Source of the DNA: Candidatus Sulfotelmatobacter sp.
GTDB lineage: Bacteria > Acidobacteriota > Terriglobia > Terriglobales > Acidobacteriaceae
Direction of reading: 5' to 3'
Assembly: GCA_030041475.1 (NCBI GenBank)
Contig: JASHNU010000080.1
Span: 61,025-125,024 of the forward strand
Length of the DNA stretch: 64,000 nt
Shown: one piece after another, positions 8,501 through 16,092 of the stretch
Position numbering within the stretch: position 1 is the stretch's first letter
Layout of the letters: the number at the start of each line of letters is the position of its first letter
Notes under the pieces: generated by a model
Told to the model about the DNA's origin: nothing
The model's database searches: none
Seen by the model: only the letters and a program-made list of their open reading frames with translations
Program-made: the position numbers and the translations under genes

Positions 8501-8892
8501 GCGGAACGTGGCGGGATGGGTTCACCATTCGGGAGGGGTATGAGCTGAACTACACGCTGATTCCCATGCCGACAGAAAAGCACTCGGGCGCGATGGGGAC
8601 CGTGTTTTCGCTTGTGCAGACTGATCCGAATATTATTGTCACGGCCTTTAAGAAAGCGGAGGACGAGGACGCGCTGATCGTGCGCTTCTACGAGTGGGCG
8701 GGCAAGAACAGCGACGTGAAGCTGGCGCTGCACGCTGACGTGAGCGAGGCGTCAGAGACAGACTTGATGGAAAGAACTATTTCCGGCCTCACGGTTCAGC
8801 ACAACGTGGTGACGGTGCACACGAAGCCGTACGAGATCAAGACTGTAAAATTGCGGCTCGCGGCGGCGCACGCGGACGACAACACCCCATGA
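5548..8892 (+). CDS. Secreted GH38-family alpha-mannosidase
   Basis: Hydrolysis of alpha-mannosides, probably in the periplasm: residues 1-20 are a signal peptide (KKFALLVALAILSSAAHA). The catalytic GH38 region spans about residues 260-560. The zinc ligands of HID are at His270/Asp272 in NSHIDMAWLWPW, and the expected nucleophile is Asp382 in GWNPDSFGY. An alpha-helical middle domain and a large C-terminal beta domain (about 690-1100) follow, as in the family. The 1114 residues match long bacterial and eukaryotic GH38 enzymes. GAAAGG seven bases upstream supports the ATG at 5548. The downstream sugar kinase overlaps by 4 bp, so released sugar may be phosphorylated after uptake. The exact linkage specificity is unknown. 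Confidence 0.93.
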   Translation: MKKFALLVALAILSSAAHAVSQTSDTPDPYKPTLDRLKSLTRQDESEWRSHTDVPHPEHASLDDSGWSTFTVKTPSGPGGGHPEEDHWNGTRVFRRWVEIPQEINGYATQGSRVWLDLRFGSQSSLMITVFSNGAILYRGDDDDILPVLLTENAQAGQKFLVAARVVTHEGEQAEFFHSELSIEPPNTRPDPAFLATEILAARPMIAAYEDGKAERERQFEATVKAIDFAPLERGDQAAFDASLRGAHTQLEALKPWLQQFNIRIVGNSHIDMAWLWPWTETVEVVRNTFQSVLDLMREYPDFKFTMSSARTYEWMQEKYPDLFAQIQQRVKEGRWEVIGGMWVEPDLNMPDGESLVRQILMGKRYFQKNFGVDVKIGWNPDSFGYNWQLPQIYKKSGMDYFVTQKLLWAHEFTTFPYKLFWWQSPDGSRLLTYFPHDYAGGIDAEPLGKDVSIWMPSIYGPKLTDNPEMMHLYGVGDHGGGPTRVMLDHADQLRAPDAVFPKLEFSFARDFFVDMEKKMPTMQVPTWDGELYFQYHRGVFTTQAETKRRIRQAEENVLNAEKFASLASLYGRPYPQDAMELTWKNLLFDHFHDIMPGSGIAVNYLDAKRNLEDVDRAAELVTQGALKEIAAHVKTTGSIGDVPIIVFNPLSWARFGEVVEVEAQLPSPTEQIEVRAPGGSAVATQLLSMDKETHRARFLMQADVPSLGYRVFFAHAAPPRTASAADATPKTEAAPTGSMKRPYRLKASADTLENAAVRVKIDPQTGCMTSLFDKISGVEALAPAETDTGGPKDHICGNLLQTFVDKPKRWDAWNIDADFEDKHWDLDKADEVKLIESGPLRAVIRVKNHFQNSTFVRDIILYAGAQRVDVKMHADWHEKHILLKVAFLVSVHSDKATFEIPFGSVERPTTRNTPAEKAQFEVPAQRWADISDGTHGFSLLNDCKYGYDAKGNVLRLSLLRSPEWPDPHADEGHHEFTYSLYPHRGTWRDGFTIREGYELNYTLIPMPTEKHSGAMGTVFSLVQTDPNIIVTAFKKAEDEDALIVRFYEWAGKNSDVKLALHADVSEASETDLMERTISGLTVQHNVVTVHTKPYEIKTVKLRLAAAHADDNTP

Positions 8893-9875
8893 ATCCCGAC
8901 CCCAACGATAGTGGGCGCGTTCTGGGAGTGGATATCGGCGGTACCAAGATTGCCGTCGGCATAGTGGACGGCGACGGCAGGATTCTCACCCAGGTGCGGA
9001 AGCCGATGGTTGCGAACAGCACGGCAGAAGCGGCTTTGCAGGCCGTGACCGACGCGATTGATGCGCTGGCCTGGTCGGAGCAGATCCAAGCCAGGCAGAT
9101 TCAGAAAATCGGCATCTGCGCGCCGGGTCCGCTCGATCCGCGAACGGGCGTCATTCTGAATCCGCCCAATCTTCCCTGCTGGCGTAATTTTCCGCTGGCG
9201 GAAGAAATTGCGCGCAAATTTCACATGGAAGTGAAGCTGGAGAACGACGCGAACGCAGCTGCTCTGGCGGAAACGCGCTGGGGAGCCGCGCGCGGCTGCC
9301 GCTTCGTGTTCTATGCCACGATCGGCACCGGTATCGGCACGGGCATCGTGCTGGATGGCCGCATTTACCACGGGCGCACGGGTTCGGCCGGCGAGGGTGG
9401 GCACATGAGCATCGACTACCACGGACCGCTCTGCAATTGCGGCAAGCGCGGATGCATAGAAGCTCTGGCTTCGGGCACAGCCATCGGAGCGCGGGCGCGC
9501 AACAAACTGACGGCAGAGCCCACGCGTAGATCCGCGCTGCTCGGCCTGGCAAAGGGCGAAGTCACCGCGGTCATGAGCGAAACGGTGGGCCAGGCCTATG
9601 CCGTGGGCGACGCGCTGGCACGCGAGGTTCTTCAGGAAACGGCAGAAGCGCTCACCGCTTGGCTGGGAAACATTGTGGACCTTCTCGATCCGGATGTTCT
9701 TGTGCTGGGCGGAGGAGCGGCGGCAATGCTGAAGCCATTTTTCGATGACATCAGGAATCGGCTGCCGTCCTGCTCCGTGAATCCGTACGCATCGGAGATT
9801 CCACTGCGGATGGCGTACTACGTCGCTGACGCCGGCATTGCCGGCGGTGCGGCACTGTATTCGGAAGTCGTTTAG
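8889..9875 (+). CDS. ROK-family sugar kinase (glucokinase/mannokinase-like)
   Basis: ATP-dependent phosphorylation of a hexose in the cytoplasm. The 328-residue protein has the N-terminal phosphate loop LGVDIGGTKIAVGIV (residues 12-26), the sugar-site segment ENDANAAALAE, the GTGIGTGIV loop and the ROK zinc site CNCGKRGC (Cys182, 184 and 189). An ATGA overlap with the mannosidase gene indicates coupled expression. That context suggests mannose or glucose as substrate, but ROK proteins vary and no fused HTH is present, so it is an enzyme rather than a repressor. Confidence 0.92.
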   Translation: MNPDPNDSGRVLGVDIGGTKIAVGIVDGDGRILTQVRKPMVANSTAEAALQAVTDAIDALAWSEQIQARQIQKIGICAPGPLDPRTGVILNPPNLPCWRNFPLAEEIARKFHMEVKLENDANAAALAETRWGAARGCRFVFYATIGTGIGTGIVLDGRIYHGRTGSAGEGGHMSIDYHGPLCNCGKRGCIEALASGTAIGARARNKLTAEPTRRSALLGLAKGEVTAVMSETVGQAYAVGDALAREVLQETAEALTAWLGNIVDLLDPDVLVLGGGAAAMLKPFFDDIRNRLPSCSVNPYASEIPLRMAYYVADAGIAGGAALYSEVV

Positions 9876-10065
9876 ACGGAAAGACGAAACTGCTGGGTCG
9901 CGTGAATCTCCGCCTTTCTTGCGCCACAAGCTGCCACCCGTATTCACCAAAAATTAATACAGCGTTAACACGCTCTGTCCTTCGCGGATGGGATAATTTC
10001 CGGCTCGCGAGGTCGGCATCGTTGGAGGAAGGGTCTGTCTTGATCGAGGTCTGGAGATTGCGGTA

Positions 10066-10947
10066 ATGCCTGTTTCGCCGAAAATTGTCGCGGCAATGGT
10101 TGTGCTCTCCATCTCCGGCGTTCTTCTTTGCTGCGGTGGCAGCAGTTCCTCACTTGTGTCGCAGCCCTTACCAAAGATTTCCGGTCCGTGGGAATTCATT
10201 GCCGTGTCCAGCAGCGCTTCATTGACCGCCATCGACGTTGCCCTGCAGGAAGGGTCGACGCTTGTGAATGGAGTGCCCACGCCAGACGGCCAGATCAGCG
10301 CCGATAGCCAGCAGATCACTTTTCTGTCAGTGTCCGACGTATCGCAAAGCATCAATGCGACGGGCTTTGGCGGGAACTGCCTGCCTGTCACGCTCTCCAA
10401 TAGCCTTGGCCCCGGCAGCATTACCGCCCAGGGAGGCACGCTGAATTTCACATTCACAGAAAACGGCAACTTGTTCAATGTGACCGGAACCATGAGCGGC
10501 GACGACACCCAGCTGGTAACCGGCACCTACACCGCTCAAATGGGAAACTCCTGCGCCGATTCCGGCGGCACAATCACCGGCCAGACGGTTCCCAAGCTGT
10601 CGGGAACCTTCACCGGAACCATGTGCCCTTTGCCCGGCACTTCCTGCGCGAGCAAGTCAGATTTCACCGACAACGTGACGTCGGCCACTCTCAGCGACAG
10701 CTCGAGCGGAACGGCTACGCTGACTTTCATCCTGACCGGCACTGACAATACGACCTTCACCATGACTGGACCCGTAACGGGAAACGCTTTCTCGGTCACC
10801 GGGACGTTTCAGGGCCAGCCCGTTATTTTCTATGGTTACTACGAGCAGGTCGGACACCCGGGCAGCACGGTGGGAACACTCTATCTGGTGAATGCGGTTA
10901 ATCCCTTGACGTCCATAGCGAGCCTGCAAATCCTCCAGATTCCATAG
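10066..10947 (+). CDS. Predicted lipoprotein, beta-rich, unknown function
   Basis: A 293-residue protein with a signal peptide and lipobox near residue 24 (SGVLLCCGG), so it is probably a lipid-anchored envelope protein. The mature part is rich in Thr, Ser and Gly, with repeated short beta-type phrases (TGTMSGDDTQLVTGTYTAQM, LTGTDNTTFTMTGPVTG) and paired cysteines. Similar Ser-rich lipoproteins (CGGSSS after the lipobox) recur in this window at 12548, suggesting a lineage-typical class. A weak Shine-Dalgarno (GGAG) precedes the ATG. No enzymatic motif is seen. Confidence 0.75.
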   Translation: MPVSPKIVAAMVVLSISGVLLCCGGSSSSLVSQPLPKISGPWEFIAVSSSASLTAIDVALQEGSTLVNGVPTPDGQISADSQQITFLSVSDVSQSINATGFGGNCLPVTLSNSLGPGSITAQGGTLNFTFTENGNLFNVTGTMSGDDTQLVTGTYTAQMGNSCADSGGTITGQTVPKLSGTFTGTMCPLPGTSCASKSDFTDNVTSATLSDSSSGTATLTFILTGTDNTTFTMTGPVTGNAFSVTGTFQGQPVIFYGYYEQVGHPGSTVGTLYLVNAVNPLTSIASLQILQIP

Positions 10948-11008
10948 AAACGAGGTTCCGTAGAGATTCCGCGACGAGCAGAGCACCGGGCAAATCCGGG
11001 CGCCGGCG

Positions 11009-11329
11009 TTACATATCCGTCCTTTGTTGAGTGTGGCCCTTCAAATACCAGCATGGCAGCCAGCCCTGGTGCGGAAACAGGGTGTTAACGCAAGTTTGGG
11101 GCGCCGGCGGATCGAAGATGAACTGGGTCTTTCCGCTCTTTTGGGGGATCGCGTAGTAGTGGTACACGATGACGGAGCCATAAGGATTCCATTTCCTTTC
11201 GACGCGAATCTCGAAAGCCGCTAAATCGCAAACCCAGGCCACCGCCGCCGCGCCAGCCGCGAAGAGGACGGTGGCCAGCAGCCATCGGCGCAGACGAACT
11301 CTAAGGTTGGGAGCAGGCACGGCGGGCAT
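11009..11329 (-). CDS. Small single-pass membrane protein, unknown function
   Basis: 106 residues: a basic N-terminus, one hydrophobic helix (LLATVLFAAGAAAVAWVCDLA, about residues 16-36 apart from its edges) and a soluble C-terminal part with two cysteines (PQTCVNTLFPHQGWLPCWYL). The patterned Cys and aromatic residues look conserved rather than random. TATAAT ends 8 nt before the ATG, so the mRNA is probably leaderless. No function can be assigned. The facing reading frame at 11271 overlaps it but its real gene starts later. Confidence 0.65.
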   Translation of the reverse strand: MPAVPAPNLRVRLRRWLLATVLFAAGAAAVAWVCDLAAFEIRVERKWNPYGSVIVYHYYAIPQKSGKTQFIFDPPAPQTCVNTLFPHQGWLPCWYLKGHTQQRTDM

Positions 11330-11573
11330 GTGGGCCGATTATACCCTCCGTGCGACAGGCTTTGTTCCAACCTCTTTCCGACTTCCTTTGCAGCTCGGCA
11401 CGACTGCGATTCAAGTCCATCTGTCCGGGCTGGCGTTACAATGGCTCGTTGACAACCCGGCCATCGGACAGGCAAACTACCGCCTTCGCGAGGAAAGACT
11501 TCTGGCGAAAGGTCTAGGACGGCCGCCGAAATTCCGGCCACCCACAGCCTTATACGAATCACTCGCTACGCTC

Positions 11574-12026
11574 ATGGCCATGACCGAGGAACGGGTCTCT
11601 TACACGCTGGACTCCTCGTTGGAAACGGTCGATTGCGCCGAGGAGAAGGCCACCCGGATTGCCACCGAGCTCGGCTTCGGGGAAGACGAGGTCATGCAGA
11701 TTTCCATGGCCGTACGCGAGGCCGCGGTGAACGCGGTGTTGCACGGTAACGGATATTCCCCCGACAAGAAGGTGACTTTGGCTTTTGAGCGCACCGACAG
11801 CGACCTGGTCATTACCATTCGCGACCAGGGCAAGGGCATGGACTTGAGCAAGATCCCCAACCCTCTGGCGCCGGAAAATCTGCTGAAGACCTCGGGGCGC
11901 GGAATTTTTCTTATGCGCTCGTTCATGGATGTGGTGGAGATTCGCCCCACCCAGACGGGCACCGAACTCAAATTGATCAAGCACGTCCACGGGCCTACCG
12001 CGGGCGGCAAGGAGGCTTCCCAGTGA
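11574..12026 (+). CDS. RsbW/SpoIIAB-like anti-sigma factor serine kinase
   Basis: A GHKL-ATPase protein of 150 residues that should phosphorylate a STAS antagonist in a partner-switching cascade. The N-box reads [16 protein letters not shown], the G1 box DQGKGMDL and the G2 box [11 protein letters not shown]. The open frame runs back to 11271, but the homologous part begins with [14 protein letters not shown], so ATG 11574 (or 11580) is used. It overlaps the STAS gene by 4 bp (GTGA), the classic kinase-antagonist pairing. The controlled sigma factor is not in the window; a SpoIIE-type phosphatase lies 23 kb away at 35391. Confidence 0.88.
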   Translation: MAMTEERVSYTLDSSLETVDCAEEKATRIATELGFGEDEVMQISMAVREAAVNAVLHGNGYSPDKKVTLAFERTDSDLVITIRDQGKGMDLSKIPNPLAPENLLKTSGRGIFLMRSFMDVVEIRPTQTGTELKLIKHVHGPTAGGKEASQ

Positions 12027-12367
12027 GCATGAAAGTTGGTACAAGGCAGGTGGATGGAGTCACAATCGTGGACGCCAGCGGTCGCATCACGCTGGGCGAG
12101 GGCAGTGTGATCCTGCGCGACACCGTGCGCGATCTGCTCTCCAAGGGCAACAAGAAGATCATTCTGAACCTGGCGGAAGTGAATTACATCGACAGCTCGG
12201 GCATTGGTGAACTGGTCAGCGCATTCACCACGACCAAGAATCAGGGCGGCGAACTGAAACTTCTGAATCTCACCAAAAAGGTGAACGACTTGTTGCAGAT
12301 CACAAAGCTGTATACTGTCTTCGACGTAAAAGACGACGAAACCGCTGCCATCAAGGCTTTCAAGTAG
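12023..12367 (+). CDS. STAS-domain anti-sigma factor antagonist (RsbV/SpoIIAA-like)
   Basis: 114 residues forming a single STAS domain. The phosphorylatable serine lies in [12 protein letters not shown] (about residues 57-68), the family hallmark. GTG at 12023 is chosen because AGGAGG lies eight bases upstream, and because it overlaps the kinase stop as GTGA; ATG 12029 would be too far. It probably binds and is phosphorylated by the kinase encoded just upstream. No neighbouring sigma-factor gene is visible. Confidence 0.92.
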   Translation: MSMKVGTRQVDGVTIVDASGRITLGEGSVILRDTVRDLLSKGNKKIILNLAEVNYIDSSGIGELVSAFTTTKNQGGELKLLNLTKKVNDLLQITKLYTVFDVKDDETAAIKAFK

Positions 12368-12547
12368 GTCGTGCTTCCCACAAACGCTGTCTCCGCGCCC
12401 ATTTCTCGCGTCTTCTGCCATGCGGGAAGTGGGCCGTGTTTTGTACCCTGCCCGTCTCCGCCAGGTTTATACTCCGATCAGATTCATTTTGAATCGTCGG
12501 GCAATTCCTAACCGGTGCAAGTGTTCTAACGCCGCAAGGAGGTCGCT

Positions 12548-12934
12548 ATGCGTAACATCCGGCCCCTTCCCTTCCTGATTGCGCTCATGTTTGTGGCTTG
12601 CTTTACGGTGGCCTGCGGAAGCAGTTCCTCCAGTATGAGCGGTCGGCAGCTTCAGTCCATCAGCATCAACGCAACGGCAAATGGCAGCCAGGTTCAATTC
12701 GTCGCCACCGGGACTTTCTCCGCTCCCCCTACCACGGTAACGCCGCTTCCTGTCTTCTGGTTCGCTGATCTGCCGCCGGCCCAGTACGCCCTGACGACGC
12801 AGCCCTTCGTGGTCCAGTGCGGGTATCCGCCTCCGATTTATGCGGTAGCTCCCGCGGACCCGAATGCCCCGAGCAGCGGCTCGCTGTCTGGGACAAAGAT
12901 GATTAAGGCCAGCACGGGCGCCGCCTGCCCATAG
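12548..12934 (+). CDS. Small predicted lipoprotein, unknown function
   Basis: 128 residues with a signal peptide and lipobox FTVACGSSSSS near residue 23, so it is probably an envelope lipoprotein. AAGGAGG sits 7-8 bases before the ATG. The mature part starts with an Ig-like-looking phrase (LQSISINATANGSQVQFVATGTF), resembling bacterial Ig-like repeats, then a Pro-rich segment with a few Cys. It shares the Ser-rich post-lipobox tract with the lipoprotein at 10066. Function unknown. Confidence 0.72.
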   Translation: MRNIRPLPFLIALMFVACFTVACGSSSSSMSGRQLQSISINATANGSQVQFVATGTFSAPPTTVTPLPVFWFADLPPAQYALTTQPFVVQCGYPPPIYAVAPADPNAPSSGSLSGTKMIKASTGAACP

Positions 12935-13058
12935 CTGACGAGACGGTACGCGAGCTGAATCACAGAGGCCAGTCTGCGCAGTTTCATTCCGGGAACTCTG
13001 CACAAATTTCTGCGCTCCATCACTGACTCTGCGCTGGCGGAATTACTAGAATTGCCGC

Positions 13059-13577
13059 ATGCGGAAGACCCGATGGAACTGGCTGCAGTTAGCTGGCGCG
13101 CTTCTAGGATTATCGCTCTCGTCGGCCGCATCCGACTGCATCCCCATCCAGCAGGCCAGCCAGCATGTAGGCGAGACTAAGTGCGTCACCGGAAAAGTGT
13201 TGAGGGTGAAGATCGGAACAAGAGGCGTTCACTTTCTCGACTTCTGTGAGGATCAGGCGGCGTGCCCGTTTTCCGTGGTTGTATTCCCTCACGACCTTAA
13301 AGACGTGGGCGACGTGCGACGCCTCGAGGGGCGCACGATCGAGATCAACGGCCGCGTCAAGCTCTATGACGGCCGCGCTGAAATCATTCTCAATCGGGTC
13401 AGCCAGATCTCCTCAGGCGGGACCCTGATTCCTCCGCTGCCGAAAAATTACGACGTCGAAAAACAGGGCCACTATAGCGCCGGGCGTCTCCACTCGAAGA
13501 AGCTAAAGACCGCGAGGGCCAAGCCCAACCCCAACGCGACTTACGGCGACGTAGAAAGTCCAGAGCCACCGGAGTGA
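13059..13577 (+). CDS. Secreted OB-fold-like protein
   Basis: 172 residues with an N-terminal signal sequence (LQLAGALLGLSLSSAASD). The central part, HVGETKCVTGKVLRV then TRGVHFLDFCEDQ, FSVVVFPHDLK, LEGRTIEINGRVKLYDGRAEIIL, has the strand order of exported OB-fold proteins. These are related to the nucleic-acid-binding OB fold of thermonuclease-associated and BOF-like proteins. Three Cys may form disulfides. The basic Pro-rich tail is probably disordered. TAGAAT ends 6 nt before the ATG, so the mRNA is probably leaderless. Fold assignment is by pattern; ligand unknown. Confidence 0.72.
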   Translation: MRKTRWNWLQLAGALLGLSLSSAASDCIPIQQASQHVGETKCVTGKVLRVKIGTRGVHFLDFCEDQAACPFSVVVFPHDLKDVGDVRRLEGRTIEINGRVKLYDGRAEIILNRVSQISSGGTLIPPLPKNYDVEKQGHYSAGRLHSKKLKTARAKPNPNATYGDVESPEPPE

Positions 13578-13972
13578 GCTCAGGCCGGCGGAAAGAACCC
13601 GTGCATTCGGCGTTTTGAGGGCAATGGGCGCAATGGCCTGGTTACGACACTGGTCTGCAAACACCGTCAAGGTGAGGTGAAGAACAGTCCACGAATGCGA
13701 TTTGCCGCACCCGGATGATAGTCACAAGCCATTATCAGCATGTTCGCCTCCTTTCCTCCGAGCCCTTTGGTTGGTTTGCGCCTCCAATGCGATTTTCTAG
13801 GTAACTTGCCAATATGCATGAATTTGCACAGGGTTTAGTCACAATGGACTAACGCCTCCGGGGGATTGCATCGGTGGGGAATCACGATAGAGTAAGCGCT
13901 GCACTCTGCGGCTATGCGCGCGAATTTAGGCGCATCCCCCGGCCGCTAATATTCTCGTTCGGGGAGGAAAAA
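13578..13972. other. Intergenic region with one small inverted repeat
   Basis: About 395 bases with no convincing gene. The only structure noticed is TTAGTC (13835-13840), a 6-nt spacer and GACTAA (13847-13852), a perfect inverted repeat in an A/T-richer stretch about 120 bp before the next gene; it could be an operator. The open frame starting at 13874 is the upstream extension of the next gene and is not supported before its Shine-Dalgarno. Confidence 0.4.
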
Positions 13973-14581
13973 ATGCGTCGACTCTTTGCTTCAATTCTGG
14001 CCATTGCTTTTTGTGCGGTCAGCAGCTGGGCCGCAAGCACAACGCCCAGTTTCGGCAACGCGAGCACCGCAGATCCGGTAGACGTCCTGAAAGTGGACTA
14101 CTTCGCGAATGCGAACACCAGCGGCGCTCCGGACGCCACAGTGCGCCTTGACAATCCCAACACTGCCGGAATCAACATCTGCGCTTATGTCTTTGTGTTC
14201 GATTCCAACCAAGAGATGAGCGAGTGCTGCGGGTGCCTGCTAACTCCTGACGGCCTGCGCACACTCTCGGTGGATACGGATTTGACGAGCAATCCACTCA
14301 CCGGCGTTAAACTCAGCACGGGGGCAATTAAGTTCTTTTCGGTTGAGCCAGTGAGTAACACCTGCCCACTTCCGGGCACGACCGACGTTGTGCAGTATTT
14401 CGAGCCTGGGCTGCGTGGCTGGGCAACCCATATTCAGAACAGCAACTTTGCCATTACCGAAACGGCTTCCCAGGACGCTACCCTGAGCGGAGCCGAGAAT
14501 GTCCGTGCCTATGACGAATGCCTCGCGATCGTCACTGTCGGCAGCGGCAGCGGCGTTTGCTCGTGCGGCACCGGCGAGTAA
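13973..14581 (+). CDS. Secreted protein, unknown function
   Basis: 202 residues beginning with a clear signal peptide (MRRLFASILAIAFCAVSSWA). ATG 13973 is chosen for this and for GGGGAGG seven bases upstream; the frame opens earlier at 13874. The mature part contains a beta-sandwich-like pattern with clustered cysteines (SECCGCLLTPDGLRTL; CSCGTGE at the C-terminus), suggesting disulfides in the periplasm or outside. A strong terminator follows 40 bp downstream, so it is probably monocistronic. It resembles exported proteins of unknown function in soil acidobacteria; no enzymatic motif. Confidence 0.72.
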   Translation: MRRLFASILAIAFCAVSSWAASTTPSFGNASTADPVDVLKVDYFANANTSGAPDATVRLDNPNTAGINICAYVFVFDSNQEMSECCGCLLTPDGLRTLSVDTDLTSNPLTGVKLSTGAIKFFSVEPVSNTCPLPGTTDVVQYFEPGLRGWATHIQNSNFAITETASQDATLSGAENVRAYDECLAIVTVGSGSGVCSCGTGE

Positions 14582-14620
14582 ATCTGTGCCTTGAATCGTT
14601 TTCCTCTCCGACCGAGGTAG

Positions 14621-14650
14621 AACCCCACCCCGCGAAGGGTGGGGTTTTTG
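14621..14650 (+). terminator. Intrinsic terminator after the secreted protein gene
   Basis: AACCCCACCC (14621-14630), loop CGCGAA and GGGTGGGGTT (14637-14646) form a perfect 10-bp stem ending in a run of five T. It is a textbook Rho-independent terminator. Confidence 0.93.
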
Positions 14651-14778
14651 CTTAATCGTTTGCAGCTGTTAAATCGTAACTGTTGAAACATCCCCGTTAC
14701 GCTCACTAACCACATTCCTGATCAGGAATACCTCCCTCGGGATTGCCTGGAGCGGTTCGTCCCGTCTCTTGGTTAGCC

Positions 14779-14841
14779 CTAGACCCTCCCTTTGCGCAGT
14801 TCCTCCAGCGGATAGCCACTCGATGCCGGCCGCCGTTCCTG
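14779..14841 (-). pseudogene. Relic of the 3' end of a glycosyltransferase gene
   Basis: The minus strand reads SGYPLEELRKGRV then stop, nearly the same as the C-terminus of the intact GT2 gene at 16093 (TKYPLEELRKGIV then stop). The DNA matches as well around CCAGCGGATA. Upstream of it the frame has no glycosyltransferase-like sequence. It is best read as the surviving tail of a duplicated or rearranged gene. Apart from this relic and the terminator, the 422 bases between 14582 and 15003 hold nothing recognisable. Confidence 0.6.
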
Positions 14842-15003
14842 AGCGTAAGCACCATCGAGCACAGCTGGGTTGTAGACAAAAGTGTGATGTGCGCCGGTCG
14901 CGTCTTCCTGCGAATGGCCAGAGAGTTGCTTCTCCTTAGCGCGTCCAGTGTCTTTCTGAATTCTCCCTAATCTGAACTGGACGTAAAGGAGCAACGTTTC
15001 GCT

Positions 15004-15414
15004 ATGCCACTCATCGCGTGGAATGACAGACTTTCGGTCGGGATCGCCTCCATTGACAAAGAGCATCAAAAGCTTGTCGGACTACTCAACGACTTCTATG
15101 ACGCCGTGCAGAGTGGCAAAGGAAAAGAATCGCTTGCCAGTCTCCTGGCCGCGCTCGTCGACTATACGAAAATCCACTTCGCCAATGAGGAGAAGCTCTT
15201 CGCTAAGACAGCCTACCCAGAGGCAGCAGCGCATAAGAAATCTCATGACGATCTCACCAAGCAGGTCCTCGAAGTCCAAAAGAAATACGCAACAGGTGCA
15301 AGCACAACTCTTGCTATCGAAGCTTTGAATTTTCTCAAGAACTGGCTGCTTACTCACATTCAGGGTGACGACAAGAAGTACGGTCCTCATCTGGTCAGAA
15401 GTGGCATTCGCTAA
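15004..15414 (+). CDS. Bacteriohemerythrin
   Basis: A 136-residue oxygen-binding diiron protein. All expected ligands are present: His21 (IDKEHQKL), His58 and Glu62 (IHFANEEKL), His77 and His81 (AAAHKKSHDD), His118 and Asp123 (THIQGDDKKY). This is the standard single-domain length. It is followed after 9 bp by a small helical protein and an overlapping PilZ gene, so oxygen sensing or delivery might be tied to surface behaviour; that link is inference. Confidence 0.95.
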   Translation: MPLIAWNDRLSVGIASIDKEHQKLVGLLNDFYDAVQSGKGKESLASLLAALVDYTKIHFANEEKLFAKTAYPEAAAHKKSHDDLTKQVLEVQKKYATGASTTLAIEALNFLKNWLLTHIQGDDKKYGPHLVRSGIR

Positions 15415-15423
15415 AGGCCCCCT

Positions 15424-15732
15424 ATGGCTGCACCTCTTCCCATTCTGGAACAAGCGAAGGAAAGGGAGTTCGCCCAAGAACTCTTGAGTACTGTCGAGGC
15501 TCTGACCCTCGATATTGCCGACATTACCGGTCACGTTCGCGAAATCGTAACCTTCGTCAGCCATCAGCAACAGGTTTCTGACCAAATCCGCAACCTGGCG
15601 GATAAACTGCGCGGGGATCTCACCGCAATCGATGTCGCCGGCAAAGAGAAAGCGCGAACGCCACAAACTAAGTTTGGCCGTCGAAATTCACTCGGAAGGC
15701 AGCCGCGTCCCTCTGCGCGGCGTAACCGCTGA
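15424..15732 (+). CDS. Small helical protein overlapping a PilZ gene
   Basis: 102 residues. The first 70 look like amphipathic helices (FAQELLSTVEALTLDIADITG, then REIVTFVSHQQQVSDQIRNLADKL), similar to the signalling helices of chemoreceptor-type proteins. The last 30 residues are basic and Pro-rich and lie over the start of the PilZ gene in another frame, so they are probably not selected as protein. The native protein may be shorter, or fused to the PilZ domain by a frameshift. It sits between hemerythrin and PilZ genes. Function unknown. Confidence 0.55.
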   Translation: MAAPLPILEQAKEREFAQELLSTVEALTLDIADITGHVREIVTFVSHQQQVSDQIRNLADKLRGDLTAIDVAGKEKARTPQTKFGRRNSLGRQPRPSARRNR

Positions 15733-15970
15733 CATCAGCCTCGACGGGTGCTACATTGAAAACCCGCTCCCCCTACCCGTTGGCATCGGTCTCAAGCTTA
15801 AACTGGTCGGGTCCGACGCCGCGCCCATCCCCGCCAAGGTCGTCAGCAGTCATCCGCAGGGCGGCAGCGGCATCCGGTTCACTAGGATCCCGCCCCAAGA
15901 CCGTGATGCCCTCGCCCGCTATCTCAAGCTGCACCTGGCGCAGCAATCAGCACTCTGCGCCAAAACATAG
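15632..15970 (+). CDS. PilZ-domain protein (putative c-di-GMP effector)
   Basis: 112 residues: a basic N-terminus (KRKRERHKL) supplies the RxxxR-like motif, followed by TADISLDGCYIE (the D/NxSxxG-type motif) and a beta-barrel ending HPQGGSGIRFTRI. This is a stand-alone PilZ domain. Its start overlaps the preceding small gene by about 100 bp in a different frame, which is unusual. No Shine-Dalgarno is obvious. It probably binds cyclic di-GMP; whether the arginines are spaced for binding needs an alignment. Confidence 0.8.
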   Translation: MSPAKRKRERHKLSLAVEIHSEGSRVPLRGVTADISLDGCYIENPLPLPVGIGLKLKLVGSDAAPIPAKVVSSHPQGGSGIRFTRIPPQDRDALARYLKLHLAQQSALCAKT

Positions 15971-16092
15971 CATTCTGTATGCTGTCACGCTGGATAGGAC
16001 AATCTGCTGGATATCTCGGGGCCTGTTTACTTCTAATCTATTGCCGCAAAATCTCGATTGCACTGATCGACTCTAGTGATATCGCGCACTTC

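Noticed and set aside
8796..9950. Minus-strand open frame of 384 codons
   Set aside because: Antisense of the ROK kinase gene.
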